Shown: positions 1 to 6,146, counted from the first letter of the stretch. The stretch: 6,362 nt of DNA from Planctomycetota bacterium (GCA_009924765.1 RFQW01000101.1:1-6362), one strand, 5' to 3'. Translations and numbers: made by a program. The notes: generated from the sequence alone by a model not told the origin.

Positions 1-273
1 CGCAAGCCGCATGTTGGGCGTGATCCAGAGGTCCTTGATGATCTGGATGGTGGACAGTTCCAGCGCCTTCTCCGCCGCCGTCTCCTGCGTGCGCGCCTGG
101 TGGTACAGCGCCAGCGCCACGAACAGGCCCGCGCCGCCGGTGAGCAGCATCATGAGCCGGTAGATGGTGGAACGCTCGATGGGCTGCTCGCTCACCGGGT
201 CCTGCCACAGCAGCACCACGAACAGCACGCCCAGCGCCACCATGGCGATGAGCAGCCACTTCGAGAACGTCAT
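1..273 (-). CDS. Two-helix membrane protein, N-terminal part (runs off left edge)
   Basis: This frame is open for 91 codons from an ATG at 273 to the window edge, so only the N-terminus is visible. Residues 6-23 (WLLIAMVALGVLFVVLLW) and about 38-58 are strongly hydrophobic and look like two transmembrane helices. The loop between them is acidic (QDPVSEQPIE), and a charged, probably helical stretch follows from about residue 59 (HQARTQETAAEKALEL). Lys5 before the first helix favours an N-terminus-in topology, with the part after helix 2 cytoplasmic. I do not recognise the family. The gene lies 58 bp downstream of iscA on the same strand with no obvious terminator between, so it may be the last visible gene of the isc operon. 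This is not one of the usual isc genes (hscB, hscA, fdx, iscX). The Shine-Dalgarno sequence is weak: a GAGG lies about 17 nt upstream of this ATG. An in-frame TTG seven codons upstream is an alternative start. Confidence 0.65.
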   Translation of the reverse strand, partial: MTFSKWLLIAMVALGVLFVVLLWQDPVSEQPIERSTIYRLMMLLTGGAGLFVALALYHQARTQETAAEKALELSTIQIIKDLWITPNMRLA

Positions 274-331
274 GCGTGTGCCCGCGTTCCTCAACGTGAC
301 AGCCTGTCCGTGCCGTGCGCTTCGACCGCGC

Positions 332-742
332 TCAGGCGCTGAAACTGCTGCCGCAGCCGCAGGTGCTGTTGGCGTTGGGATTGTTGAACACGAACCCGCG
401 GCCCATGATCTCGTCCTTGAAGTCGATCGTGGTGCCGTTCAGGTACAGGTAGCTCTTGGGATCGCAGATCACGCGAACCGTGAAGGGCTCGGCACCGGTG
501 GCGGTGGCCACGCCGCCACCCTGGGCGCTGGCGGCCTTCGGATCGGGGCGACGCGCGTAGCTGAACTCCCACAGCTCGTCGCTTTCCTTCTGCACTTCGG
601 TCAGGTCCAGCAGGTAGCTGAAGCCGCTGCAGCCGCCACCCTTCACGCCCACGCGCAGGCGCACCTTGTCGGCGTCCAGGCCTTGCTGGCGGATGATGGC
701 GTCGATCTCACGGGCGGCGGTTTCGGTGACGTTGACGGGCAT
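332..742 (-). CDS. iscA: A-type iron-sulfur cluster carrier IscA (HesB/IscA family)
   Basis: IscA proteins bind a [2Fe-2S] or [4Fe-4S] cluster, or iron, and deliver it to apo-proteins in the cytoplasm. The three cysteine ligands of the family are present: Cys38 in GGGCSGFSY, and Cys128 and Cys130 in the C-terminal TCGCGSSF. Other family landmarks are LRVGVKGGGCSG (29-40), DPKSYLYLNGTTIDF (94-108) and GFVFNNPNA (116-124). At 136 aa it is longer than the usual 107 or so. The excess is a Gly/Ala-rich insertion at about residues 62-86 (from ARRPDPKAASAQ to TGAE), between the first cysteine region and the DPKS strand. A strong Shine-Dalgarno sequence, AAGGAG, sits about 8 nt before the ATG and fixes the start. 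The gene follows iscU after 16 bp, so the two are almost certainly cotranscribed. ErpA or another A-type paralogue is possible by sequence, but the iscS-iscU context favours IscA. Confidence 0.93.
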   Translation of the reverse strand: MPVNVTETAAREIDAIIRQQGLDADKVRLRVGVKGGGCSGFSYLLDLTEVQKESDELWEFSYARRPDPKAASAQGGGVATATGAEPFTVRVICDPKSYLYLNGTTIDFKDEIMGRGFVFNNPNANSTCGCGSSFSA

Positions 743-758
743 GGGTGCTCTCCTTGGT

Positions 759-1190
759 TCAGTGGGCGGCCGCGGTGGCCTGGGTGGTGCTGGCGATGCC
801 GTTCTTCTTCTTCCAGTCCTCGATCGCGGTGCGGATGCTGTCCTCGGCCAGCACGCTGCAGTGGATCTTCACCGGCGGCAGGCTGAGCTCCTCCACGATC
901 TGGGTGTTCTTGATGCTCAGGGCCTCATCCACGGACTTGCCCTTGATCCACTCGGTGGCCAGGCTGCTGCTGGCGATGGCGCTGCCGCAGCCGAAGCACT
1001 TGAACTTGGCGTCCTCGATGATGCCCTGCGGGCTCACCTTGATGTGCAGCTGCATCACGTCGCCGCACTCCGGGGCGCCCACGATGCCGACGCCCACGTC
1101 GGTGCGCGTCTGCACTTCCTTGCTGCTGCCGAAACTGCCCACGTTGCGAGGGTTCTGGTAGTGCTCGATGACCTTGTCGCTGTATGCCAT
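759..1190 (-). CDS. iscU: Iron-sulfur cluster assembly scaffold protein IscU
   Basis: IscU is the cytoplasmic scaffold on which iron and IscS-derived sulfur are joined into a [2Fe-2S] cluster. The 143-aa protein opens with the family signature MAYSDKVIEHYQNPRNVGSF. It contains the ligand set: Cys42 and Asp44 in GAPECGDVM, Cys68 in FGCGSAIASSS, and His110-Cys111 in the LPPVKIHCS motif that in E. coli is recognised by the HscA chaperone. Compared with E. coli IscU there is a loop about five residues longer at 21-31, between GSF and VGVGIVGAP. There is also an extra cysteine, Cys65, making a CFGC pair, and an Ala/Thr-rich C-terminal tail (132-143). An AAGGA Shine-Dalgarno sequence lies about 8 nt before the ATG. 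The gene is 21 bp from iscS and 16 bp from iscA, a typical isc order. The LPPVK motif implies that an HscA/HscB-like chaperone pair may be encoded elsewhere in the genome. Confidence 0.96.
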   Translation of the reverse strand: MAYSDKVIEHYQNPRNVGSFGSSKEVQTRTDVGVGIVGAPECGDVMQLHIKVSPQGIIEDAKFKCFGCGSAIASSSLATEWIKGKSVDEALSIKNTQIVEELSLPPVKIHCSVLAEDSIRTAIEDWKKKNGIASTTQATAAAH

Positions 1191-1211
1191 GGTTGAATCC
1201 TTTCGCGCACC

Positions 1212-2450
1212 TCAGTGCGTCTGCCACTCGATCTTGCTGATGTCCACGCCTTCCTTGTACAGGTCGAACAGCGGGCTCATCTGGCGCAGGTGATGAACGG
1301 CCTTGGTGATCTTCTCGATCGCGTAGTCCACTTCCTCTTCGGTGGTCCAGCGGCCCAGCGACAGGCGCAGGCTGCTGTGGGCCAGCTCGTCGCCCACGCC
1401 CAGGCTCTTCAGCACGTAGCTGGGCTCCAGGCTGGCGCTAGTGCAGGCGCTGCCGCTGCTGCAGGCGATGTCCTTGATGCCCATGAGCAGGCTCTCGCCC
1501 TCCACGAAGCCGAAGCTGATGTTGGCGATGTTGGGCAGGCGCTTGTCGGCATGGCCGTTCACCTGCGTGACCTCGATGCGCTTGGCCAGTTCGGTCTCCA
1601 GCTTGCGGCGCAGCTTCAGCAGGCGCTCGCCGTCGCGGTCCATCTCGGCCTTGCACAGTTCGCAGGCCTTGCCGAAGCCCACGATGCCGGTCACGTTCAG
1701 CGTGCCGCTGCGCATGCCGCGCTCATGGCCGCCGCCGTCGAAGATGGCTTCCAGGCGCACGCGGGGCTTGCGACGGCGCACGTACAGCGCGCCCACGCCC
1801 TTGGGACCGTAGATCTTGTGGCCGCTCCAGCTGAGCAGGTCGATGTTGTCGCGCTCCACGTCGGTGGGCATCTTGCCCACCCACTGCGTGGCGTCGGTGT
1901 GGAAGATCACCTCGCGCTCGTGGCACAGCTTGCCGATCTCGGGCACCTCGTTGATGGTGCCGATCTCGTTGTTGGCCCACATGATGCTCACCAGGATGGT
2001 GTCGGGGCGCATGGCCGCCTTCACCATGGCGGCGGTGATGATGCCGTCGGCCTTGGGCTCGAGGAAGGTGACCTCGAAGCCTTCACGCTGCAGTCGCTTG
2101 CACGGATCCAGCACGGCCTTGTGCTCGTGCACCGCGGTGATGATGTGGCCACGGTTGGGCTGACCCTCGGGCGCCTTGGCGTACATGTGCGCCGCACCCT
2201 TGATGGCCAGGTTGTTGCCTTCGGTGGCGCCGCTGGTCCAGATGATTTCCTTGGCGTTGGCGCCGATCAGCGCGGCGGCCTGCTCGCGCGCGGTCTCCAC
2301 GCCTTCCTCGCCTTCCCAGCCGAACTTGTGGTTTCGGCTGGAGCTGTTGCCGTACTTCTCGGTGAAGTAGGGCAGCATGGCCTCCACGACGCGGGGGTCG
2401 CAGCGGCCGGTGGCGGCATTGTCCATGTAGATCGGAAGCTTGGGAGCCAT
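1212..2450 (-). CDS. iscS: Cysteine desulfurase IscS
   Basis: This PLP enzyme converts L-cysteine to alanine and passes the sulfur as a persulfide to IscU and other acceptors. Visible landmarks are the PLP lysine Lys212 in SWSGHKIYGPKG, His110 in EHKAVLD, and Asp186 and Gln189 in FHTDATQ. The persulfide cysteine is Cys336 in SSGSACTSASLEPSYVL, whose long-loop context marks an IscS/NifS-type (group I) rather than SufS-type enzyme. The C-terminus (SPLFDLYKEGVDISKIEW) matches the conserved IscS tail. Length, 412 aa, is close to the usual 404. The N-terminal segment reads DNAATGRCDPRV where most homologues have an ATTP-type sequence, placing an unusual Cys17 near the cofactor site. GAGGAAACGC before the ATG supplies a Shine-Dalgarno sequence and fixes the start. 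This is the first gene of iscS-iscU-iscA; no iscR lies upstream. Confidence 0.96.
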   Translation of the reverse strand: MAPKLPIYMDNAATGRCDPRVVEAMLPYFTEKYGNSSSRNHKFGWEGEEGVETAREQAAALIGANAKEIIWTSGATEGNNLAIKGAAHMYAKAPEGQPNRGHIITAVHEHKAVLDPCKRLQREGFEVTFLEPKADGIITAAMVKAAMRPDTILVSIMWANNEIGTINEVPEIGKLCHEREVIFHTDATQWVGKMPTDVERDNIDLLSWSGHKIYGPKGVGALYVRRRKPRVRLEAIFDGGGHERGMRSGTLNVTGIVGFGKACELCKAEMDRDGERLLKLRRKLETELAKRIEVTQVNGHADKRLPNIANISFGFVEGESLLMGIKDIACSSGSACTSASLEPSYVLKSLGVGDELAHSSLRLSLGRWTTEEEVDYAIEKITKAVHHLRQMSPLFDLYKEGVDISKIEWQTH

Positions 2451-2487
2451 GCGTTTCCTCGTGAAAATGAATGCGGAGGCGAGAGCC

Positions 2488-2509
2488 GGGCCAGTATAGG
2501 CATACGCCC
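2488..2509. repeat. Imperfect inverted repeat over the iscS -10 element (candidate operator)
   Basis: On the plus strand the sequence reads GGGC-CA-GTAT-AGGC-ATAC-GCCC. The arms GTAT/ATAC and GGGC/GCCC form eight paired positions, interrupted by a two-base CA on one side and separated by a 4-base centre. It covers the predicted -10 hexamer, where a repressor dimer could bind. It does not resemble the E. coli IscR type 1 or type 2 sites as I remember them. A small RNA hairpin is unlikely because most of the repeat lies upstream of the inferred transcription start. Confidence 0.35.
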
Positions 2510-2521
2510 CTCATCAAGGAA
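2493..2521 (-). promoter_or_regulatory. Predicted iscS operon promoter
   Basis: Reading the minus strand, TATACT (2498-2493) matches five of six bases of the sigma-70 -10 consensus. It stands out in the otherwise G+C-rich 140-bp gap upstream of iscS. The hexamer 17 nt upstream (TTCCTT, 2521-2516) is a poor -35 match. A better-looking TTGATG (2517-2512) is only 13 nt away. A weak -35 with a good -10 is compatible with an activator, but this is inference. The start site would fall near 2486, giving a leader of about 36 nt that ends in a good Shine-Dalgarno sequence. Confidence 0.45.
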
Positions 2522-2590
2522 GAGTCGTCCGGGATTTCGGAGGTGCAGGTCCCGAGGGAACTTGGGTGCCAAAACAGCCGCCGAACCCCG

Positions 2591-3625
2591 TCAGGGCGTG
2601 CGGATACGCCTGGAGAACCCGGCGTCGTCCTCCACGCTGCGGGCCCGGTCGTTGATGTAGCAGCGCTGGCGCAGGTCGGGCAGCGGAATCGAGTTGTCGA
2701 TGGTGCCGCGCTCGTACATCACCTCATGCAGGTGGCCGTTCACCACCCAGCGCCAGTCGAAGCGCGCGTTGGGGGTGGCCACACGGCGCGACTGGCCGAT
2801 CAGCGTGGTGGTGCAGTTGTCGGTGAGTGCGTTGTACCACTGCGGATGCTCGCGCAGGTCGGTGGCCGCACGCAGGTACTGCACGAACACGGCCCGCGCG
2901 GCCTCAACCGGCACCGCCAGCGGATACAGATACACCTGCTCGCCGCGGAAGTTGGTGCGCAACTTCACCAGATCGGTCTCGTCGGCGAGCACATACGCCA
3001 GTTCATACTGCCGGAAGAAGCCGCGCAGCGCGTCGTAGGTTTCCCCCTGCTCGCGGCGCGTCTCCACCGACAGGCACACATGGCGGCCATCGTCGAAGCC
3101 GAAGCTGAGCATGGTGTGCGCGATGTTGGGGCTGCCCCAGAACACGTGGAACAGATCCACGCCCGTCATGTGCGACAGGTCGAATGTGTCGTCGTGATGT
3201 GCCACGGTGTAGTCCGTCTCGCTGCGATAGGTGCAGTTGCGGATGTTGTGGATGGTCACGCGGTCACCGTTGAACTCGGCCCACGGCAGCACCGCCATGT
3301 CGCGGGTCCAGGTGCGATCGTTCGAGGCCGCTTGCGCGAAGAACACGGCCAATCCCAGCGCAAACACGCCGCCGCCCCACGCCACGCGGCGCGTCCACGA
3401 ACGCGAGCGCCACAGCGCCACCACGGCCACCACCAGCACCGCCAGCGCGGCAGCCTGCTGCACCACGCTGGGTGCCGGCAGACAGAAGTCCATCACCAGC
3501 GCGCTCCACGCGGCCAGGATCAGCAGCACCACCGCAAGCACCGCGCCCGCGATCCATCGCAGCCACCAGCCAAGTGTGGTGGTGGCGCGTGCCGGGGTTG
3601 CCGAAGGCGTGGCGTCAGGGTGCAT
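2591..3625 (-). CDS. DUF4105 (Lnb-like) membrane protein
   Basis: The 344-aa protein has three hydrophobic segments at about 19-47, 56-72 and 81-99, then a soluble domain (about 101-344). The loop between segments 2 and 3 is basic (RSRSWTRR), so by the positive-inside rule the C-terminal domain faces the periplasm. That domain carries DUF4105 features: VLPWAEFNGDRVTIHNIRN (112-130), AHTMLSFGF (169-177), SVETRREQGETY (186-197), YVLADETDLVKLRT (211-224) and WYNALTDNCTT (263-273). His170 and Cys271 are candidate catalytic residues of a papain-like thiol enzyme. The Bacteroides protein Lnb, reported as a lipoprotein N-acyltransferase, has this domain; whether this homologue has that activity is unknown. 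ATG at 3625 is chosen because it overlaps the upstream lipoprotein gene by 11 bp, implying translational coupling; no Shine-Dalgarno sequence is visible. An upstream in-frame ATG at 3700 would add an Arg/Pro-rich shadow of the lipoprotein gene and is unlikely. Confidence 0.82.
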   Translation of the reverse strand: MHPDATPSATPARATTTLGWWLRWIAGAVLAVVLLILAAWSALVMDFCLPAPSVVQQAAALAVLVVAVVALWRSRSWTRRVAWGGGVFALGLAVFFAQAASNDRTWTRDMAVLPWAEFNGDRVTIHNIRNCTYRSETDYTVAHHDDTFDLSHMTGVDLFHVFWGSPNIAHTMLSFGFDDGRHVCLSVETRREQGETYDALRGFFRQYELAYVLADETDLVKLRTNFRGEQVYLYPLAVPVEAARAVFVQYLRAATDLREHPQWYNALTDNCTTTLIGQSRRVATPNARFDWRWVVNGHLHEVMYERGTIDNSIPLPDLRQRCYINDRARSVEDDAGFSRRIRTP

Positions 3626-4994
3626 GCTGCTGGGTTGCCGCAGGCGTGACAGGTGCGGCGGGCTGCTCGGCGGCGGTCGCCGGCGCGGCCTTGCCCACAT
3701 CCGCGAAGTAGTCGTTGTTCAGCAACCAGGTGCCGTTGCCGAGCGACTTCAACGGCCGACCGTTGGCGGCGCCGGCGTCGCGACGATCACGCAGCACGGC
3801 CACCACATCGCTCATGGCGGCGGGATTGCCGAACACATACGCGTGCGACGACCCGCCACCCTTCACCTGACACTCCACCAGCTGCAACTGCGGCATCTGC
3901 TCGATCAGCTTGATCTGCCCCTTCGAGAAGGGCATCTGCGACAGGGTGCCGATGCGCGTCTTGCTGGAGAACAGCCAGTTCGACACGCCGATCGCCTCGT
4001 CCTCGGCGGAGAAGTAGATCACGGTGCGCTTGGCCACCGAACCTAGGTTCTCCAGCCAGAAGCGCTGGCCGAACACCTCCAGATCCAGATCGGGCGCGGC
4101 CAGCATGAGGGTTTCCAGCTTCAGCGCCTCGTGCGGATCCTTGCCCGCCGCGCGCATCGCGATGTTCAGTTCGCGCAGCGCCGTGGTGGCCACATCGGTG
4201 CCGCGGCTGTGCGCGATGATGTGCAGTCGCTCCAGTTCGGGCAGCTCCACCAGCGCCTTGATCATCTCGCGCAGGTGGAAGATGGTGAATTCGCCCGACT
4301 CGCGATCGTAGAAGTAGCCGAACGCGCCGCCGAAACCGGCTGGCCACGTGTAGGCGATGAACACGCCCTGCCGCGAGATGCTGTGCCAAAGGATGGCTGA
4401 GCGCGCGATCGAGTCGTAGAAGCTGTTGTTGAAGCCGTGCACGTACAGGTACACGTCCTTCTGCTTGGACTGGTCCAGTCGCGACTTCACCATGGCCAGG
4501 AAGGCGGCCTTGGTCTTCTCCAGCTCCTCGGCGGCCTCGGGCGTGCGCTTCAGCTTGCCATCCACCACCTGCAGCGACTTGGGCGTGAGCACCACTTCGC
4601 CCTTCTGTTCCACCGTGGTCATGTCCAGTTGGTACGACGGATCCTCGGTGCCCTGACCGCTCATGCGCACGAGCTCGTCCCAGCTGGGGGCCGGATCAAG
4701 CCGCACCGTGGCGGTGCCGAAGGCCATCGCCGTGGCGCGCCCGAAGCCGTACTCGGGGCCACGCTTGCTGCGTCCCGTCTCCGAACGGTCGGTCACGTAC
4801 AGGATCTCCATCTCGGGCTTCTGCTGGTCGGCGGGCAGCGCCTGAAGCGCCTTGGAGCCTGAACCGTCGCGGCTCACGTTGGGCGTGGGCGGCATGCGCT
4901 CCAGGCTGCTGCACGCGGCGATCAGCGTGAAACATGCCGCGAGCAGTGCGGCACGCAGCGAGCAGGAAACGGCGGTCGGAGCGATTCGCTTCAT
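3615..4994 (-). CDS. DUF900-type alpha/beta-hydrolase lipoprotein
   Basis: The 459-aa protein starts with a lipoprotein signal peptide: Lys2-Arg3, a hydrophobic core, and lipobox IAAC with Cys28 as the probable lipidated residue. LAAC at Cys21 is a less likely alternative. The mature part matches the DUF900 branch of alpha/beta hydrolases. It has an entry strand EILYVTDR (63-70), DVYLYVHGFNNSF (180-192) with the oxyanion region HGFNN, nucleophile Ser263 in IIAHSRGTDVA, APDLDLEVF (300-308) with a candidate acid Asp302 or Asp304, and His384 in SSHAYVF as the candidate catalytic His. The substrate is unknown; an esterase or lipase role is inferred from the fold only. The last 26 residues are Ala/Pro-rich. 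The start at 4994 is chosen because it gives the signal peptide. The same frame stays open far upstream, but only as antisense of the divergent gene. The stop overlaps the start of the DUF4105 gene. No Shine-Dalgarno sequence is visible. Confidence 0.88.
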   Translation of the reverse strand: MKRIAPTAVSCSLRAALLAACFTLIAACSSLERMPPTPNVSRDGSGSKALQALPADQQKPEMEILYVTDRSETGRSKRGPEYGFGRATAMAFGTATVRLDPAPSWDELVRMSGQGTEDPSYQLDMTTVEQKGEVVLTPKSLQVVDGKLKRTPEAAEELEKTKAAFLAMVKSRLDQSKQKDVYLYVHGFNNSFYDSIARSAILWHSISRQGVFIAYTWPAGFGGAFGYFYDRESGEFTIFHLREMIKALVELPELERLHIIAHSRGTDVATTALRELNIAMRAAGKDPHEALKLETLMLAAPDLDLEVFGQRFWLENLGSVAKRTVIYFSAEDEAIGVSNWLFSSKTRIGTLSQMPFSKGQIKLIEQMPQLQLVECQVKGGGSSHAYVFGNPAAMSDVVAVLRDRRDAGAANGRPLKSLGNGTWLLNNDYFADVGKAAPATAAEQPAAPVTPAATQQHAP

Positions 4995-5003
4995 GGCGGC
5001 GCA

Positions 5004-5009
5004 GCATAG
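5004..5009 (-). promoter_or_regulatory. Candidate -10 element for the hydrolase gene
   Basis: On the minus strand TATGCT (5009-5004) matches four of six bases of the -10 consensus and lies 9 nt before the ATG at 4994. Transcription would start about 3 nt from the start codon, giving a leaderless or nearly leaderless mRNA. That fits the lack of a Shine-Dalgarno sequence. I see no convincing -35 hexamer. Confidence 0.3.
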
Positions 5010-5072
5010 TGGCGCTTCGATGCGGCGGTGACCGCACGCCGCCATGGATTTGTGCATTTGCGCAGCGATTCG

Positions 5073-5081
5073 TGCTATACC
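5073..5081 (+). promoter_or_regulatory. Candidate extended -10 element for the DHS-like gene
   Basis: TGCTATACC has the extended -10 form TG-n-TATAnn and lies 9 nt before the ATG at 5091. The last base of the hexamer, usually a conserved T, is C here. The implied transcription start is near 5088, so the mRNA would be almost leaderless, matching the absence of a Shine-Dalgarno sequence. TTGTGC (5050-5055) is a possible but badly spaced -35 (20 nt). Confidence 0.33.
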
Positions 5082-5090
5082 TCGCCACCT

Positions 5091-6146
5091 ATGGCCACGA
5101 CCCATCTGCCCATCCTGGACTTCGTCGCGAGCAACTACCGCAACTTCAATTCGCGCGCCACGCGCGACGCGCTGTATGCCTACTGGGATCACATCCGCGA
5201 GGGCGGTCGCATGTACTGGGCGGTGGCCGGCGCCATGAGCAGCGCACAGCTGGGCATCTCGCTCGCACCGGCCATCCGCGCGGGACTGGTGCACGGCCTC
5301 AGCGTGACGGGCGCCAACCTGGAGGAGTCGCTGTTCCGGCTGGTGGCGCACCACGGCTACAAGGATTTCCCCGAGTACCGCTACTTCACCAAGCAGGACG
5401 ACACGCGCATCCTGAAGCAGCGCATGCGCCGCGTGACCGACACCAGCATTCCCGAGGACGAGGCCTTCCGCGCCGTGGAGAAGATCCTGGTGCCCATGTG
5501 GAAGCGCGCCACCAAGAACGGCGATCGCCGCTTCTGGCACGAGTACTTCTACGAGCTGGTGCTGTCGATCCCGAAGAGCAAGTACCAGGGCAACCCCGAC
5601 GAGTGCTGGCTGCTGGCGGCGGCCAAGGCCAAGCTGCCCATGGTGGTGCCGGGCCACGAGGACAGCACCTTCGGCAACATCTTCGCCTCGCACGTGAAGT
5701 TCAACGAGTGCAGCGCCAACATCGTGAAGAGCGGCATCGAGTACATGGCCAACCTGTACGACGACTACAAGGCCATGGCCAAGGGCAAGGGCGTGGGCTT
5801 CTTCCAGATCGGCGGCGGCATCGCGGGTGATTTCCCCATCTGCGTGGTGCCCAGCATCAAGTACGACCTGCAGGAAACCGCGCGTCCGTGGGCGTATTTC
5901 TGCCAGATCAGCGACAGCACCACCAGCTACGGCAGCTACTCGGGCGCCACGCCCAACGAGAAGATCACCTGGGACAAGCTGCTCACCGAGCGCACCCCCA
6001 TGTTCGTGGTCGAGAGCGACGCCACCATCGTGGCACCGCTGATGCTGCAGGCGCTGCTGGAGTGCAAGGCCAACCCCAAGGCGGCCGACGCCATCATCAA
6101 GGCCAGCCGAGCCGAGACGAAGAAGTCGCTGGCCCGCGGCCGCTGA
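5091..6146 (+). CDS. Deoxyhypusine synthase family protein (bacterial DHS-like)
   Basis: The 351-aa sequence is a homologue of deoxyhypusine synthase, an NAD-dependent enzyme that in eukaryotes and archaea moves an aminobutyl group from spermidine to a lysine of eIF5A. Bacteria lack eIF5A, so the substrate must differ; a polyamine such as putrescine (homospermidine formation) is a plausible acceptor but unproven here. Family features are WAVAGAMSSAQLG (43-55), GLSVTGANLEESL (69-81), VPGHEDSTFGNIF (186-198), the glycine-rich GGGIAGDF (241-248), GSYSGATPNEKITWDKL (281-297) and VVESDATIVAPLML (306-319). Lys296 in TWDKL aligns with the catalytic lysine of the human enzyme (WGK, Lys329). The His of the human KHHIAN motif and the Asp of GSDSGA are replaced (see findings). 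ATG at 5091 is chosen because similarity to the family begins just after it. A GTG at 5028 would add 21 residues unlike the family. The gene is divergent from the lipoprotein gene; nothing downstream on the same strand is clearly linked. Confidence 0.88.
   Translation: MATTHLPILDFVASNYRNFNSRATRDALYAYWDHIREGGRMYWAVAGAMSSAQLGISLAPAIRAGLVHGLSVTGANLEESLFRLVAHHGYKDFPEYRYFTKQDDTRILKQRMRRVTDTSIPEDEAFRAVEKILVPMWKRATKNGDRRFWHEYFYELVLSIPKSKYQGNPDECWLLAAAKAKLPMVVPGHEDSTFGNIFASHVKFNECSANIVKSGIEYMANLYDDYKAMAKGKGVGFFQIGGGIAGDFPICVVPSIKYDLQETARPWAYFCQISDSTTSYGSYSGATPNEKITWDKLLTERTPMFVVESDATIVAPLMLQALLECKANPKAADAIIKASRAETKKSLARGR

Noticed and set aside
2562..2600. Possible terminator between the DUF4105 gene and iscS (minus strand, near CCCTGACGGGG and GGCTGTTTT)
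   Set aside because: The stem is only three or four base pairs and is too far from the short T-run to make a convincing intrinsic terminator.
1215..2660. A 481-codon plus-strand open frame antisense to iscS
   Set aside because: The composition (Ala, Val, His, Leu, Gly) is that of an antisense shadow of a G+C-rich gene. iscS on the minus strand is unmistakable.
2471..4046. Long plus-strand open frames antisense to the DUF4105 and hydrolase genes
   Set aside because: They are rich in His, Arg and Ala, have no domain features, and lie opposite well-supported genes.
5028..5090. GTG at 5028 as the start of the DHS-like gene
   Set aside because: The extra 21 residues do not resemble the family and would cover the candidate promoter. 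ATG at 5091 gives a normal N-terminus.
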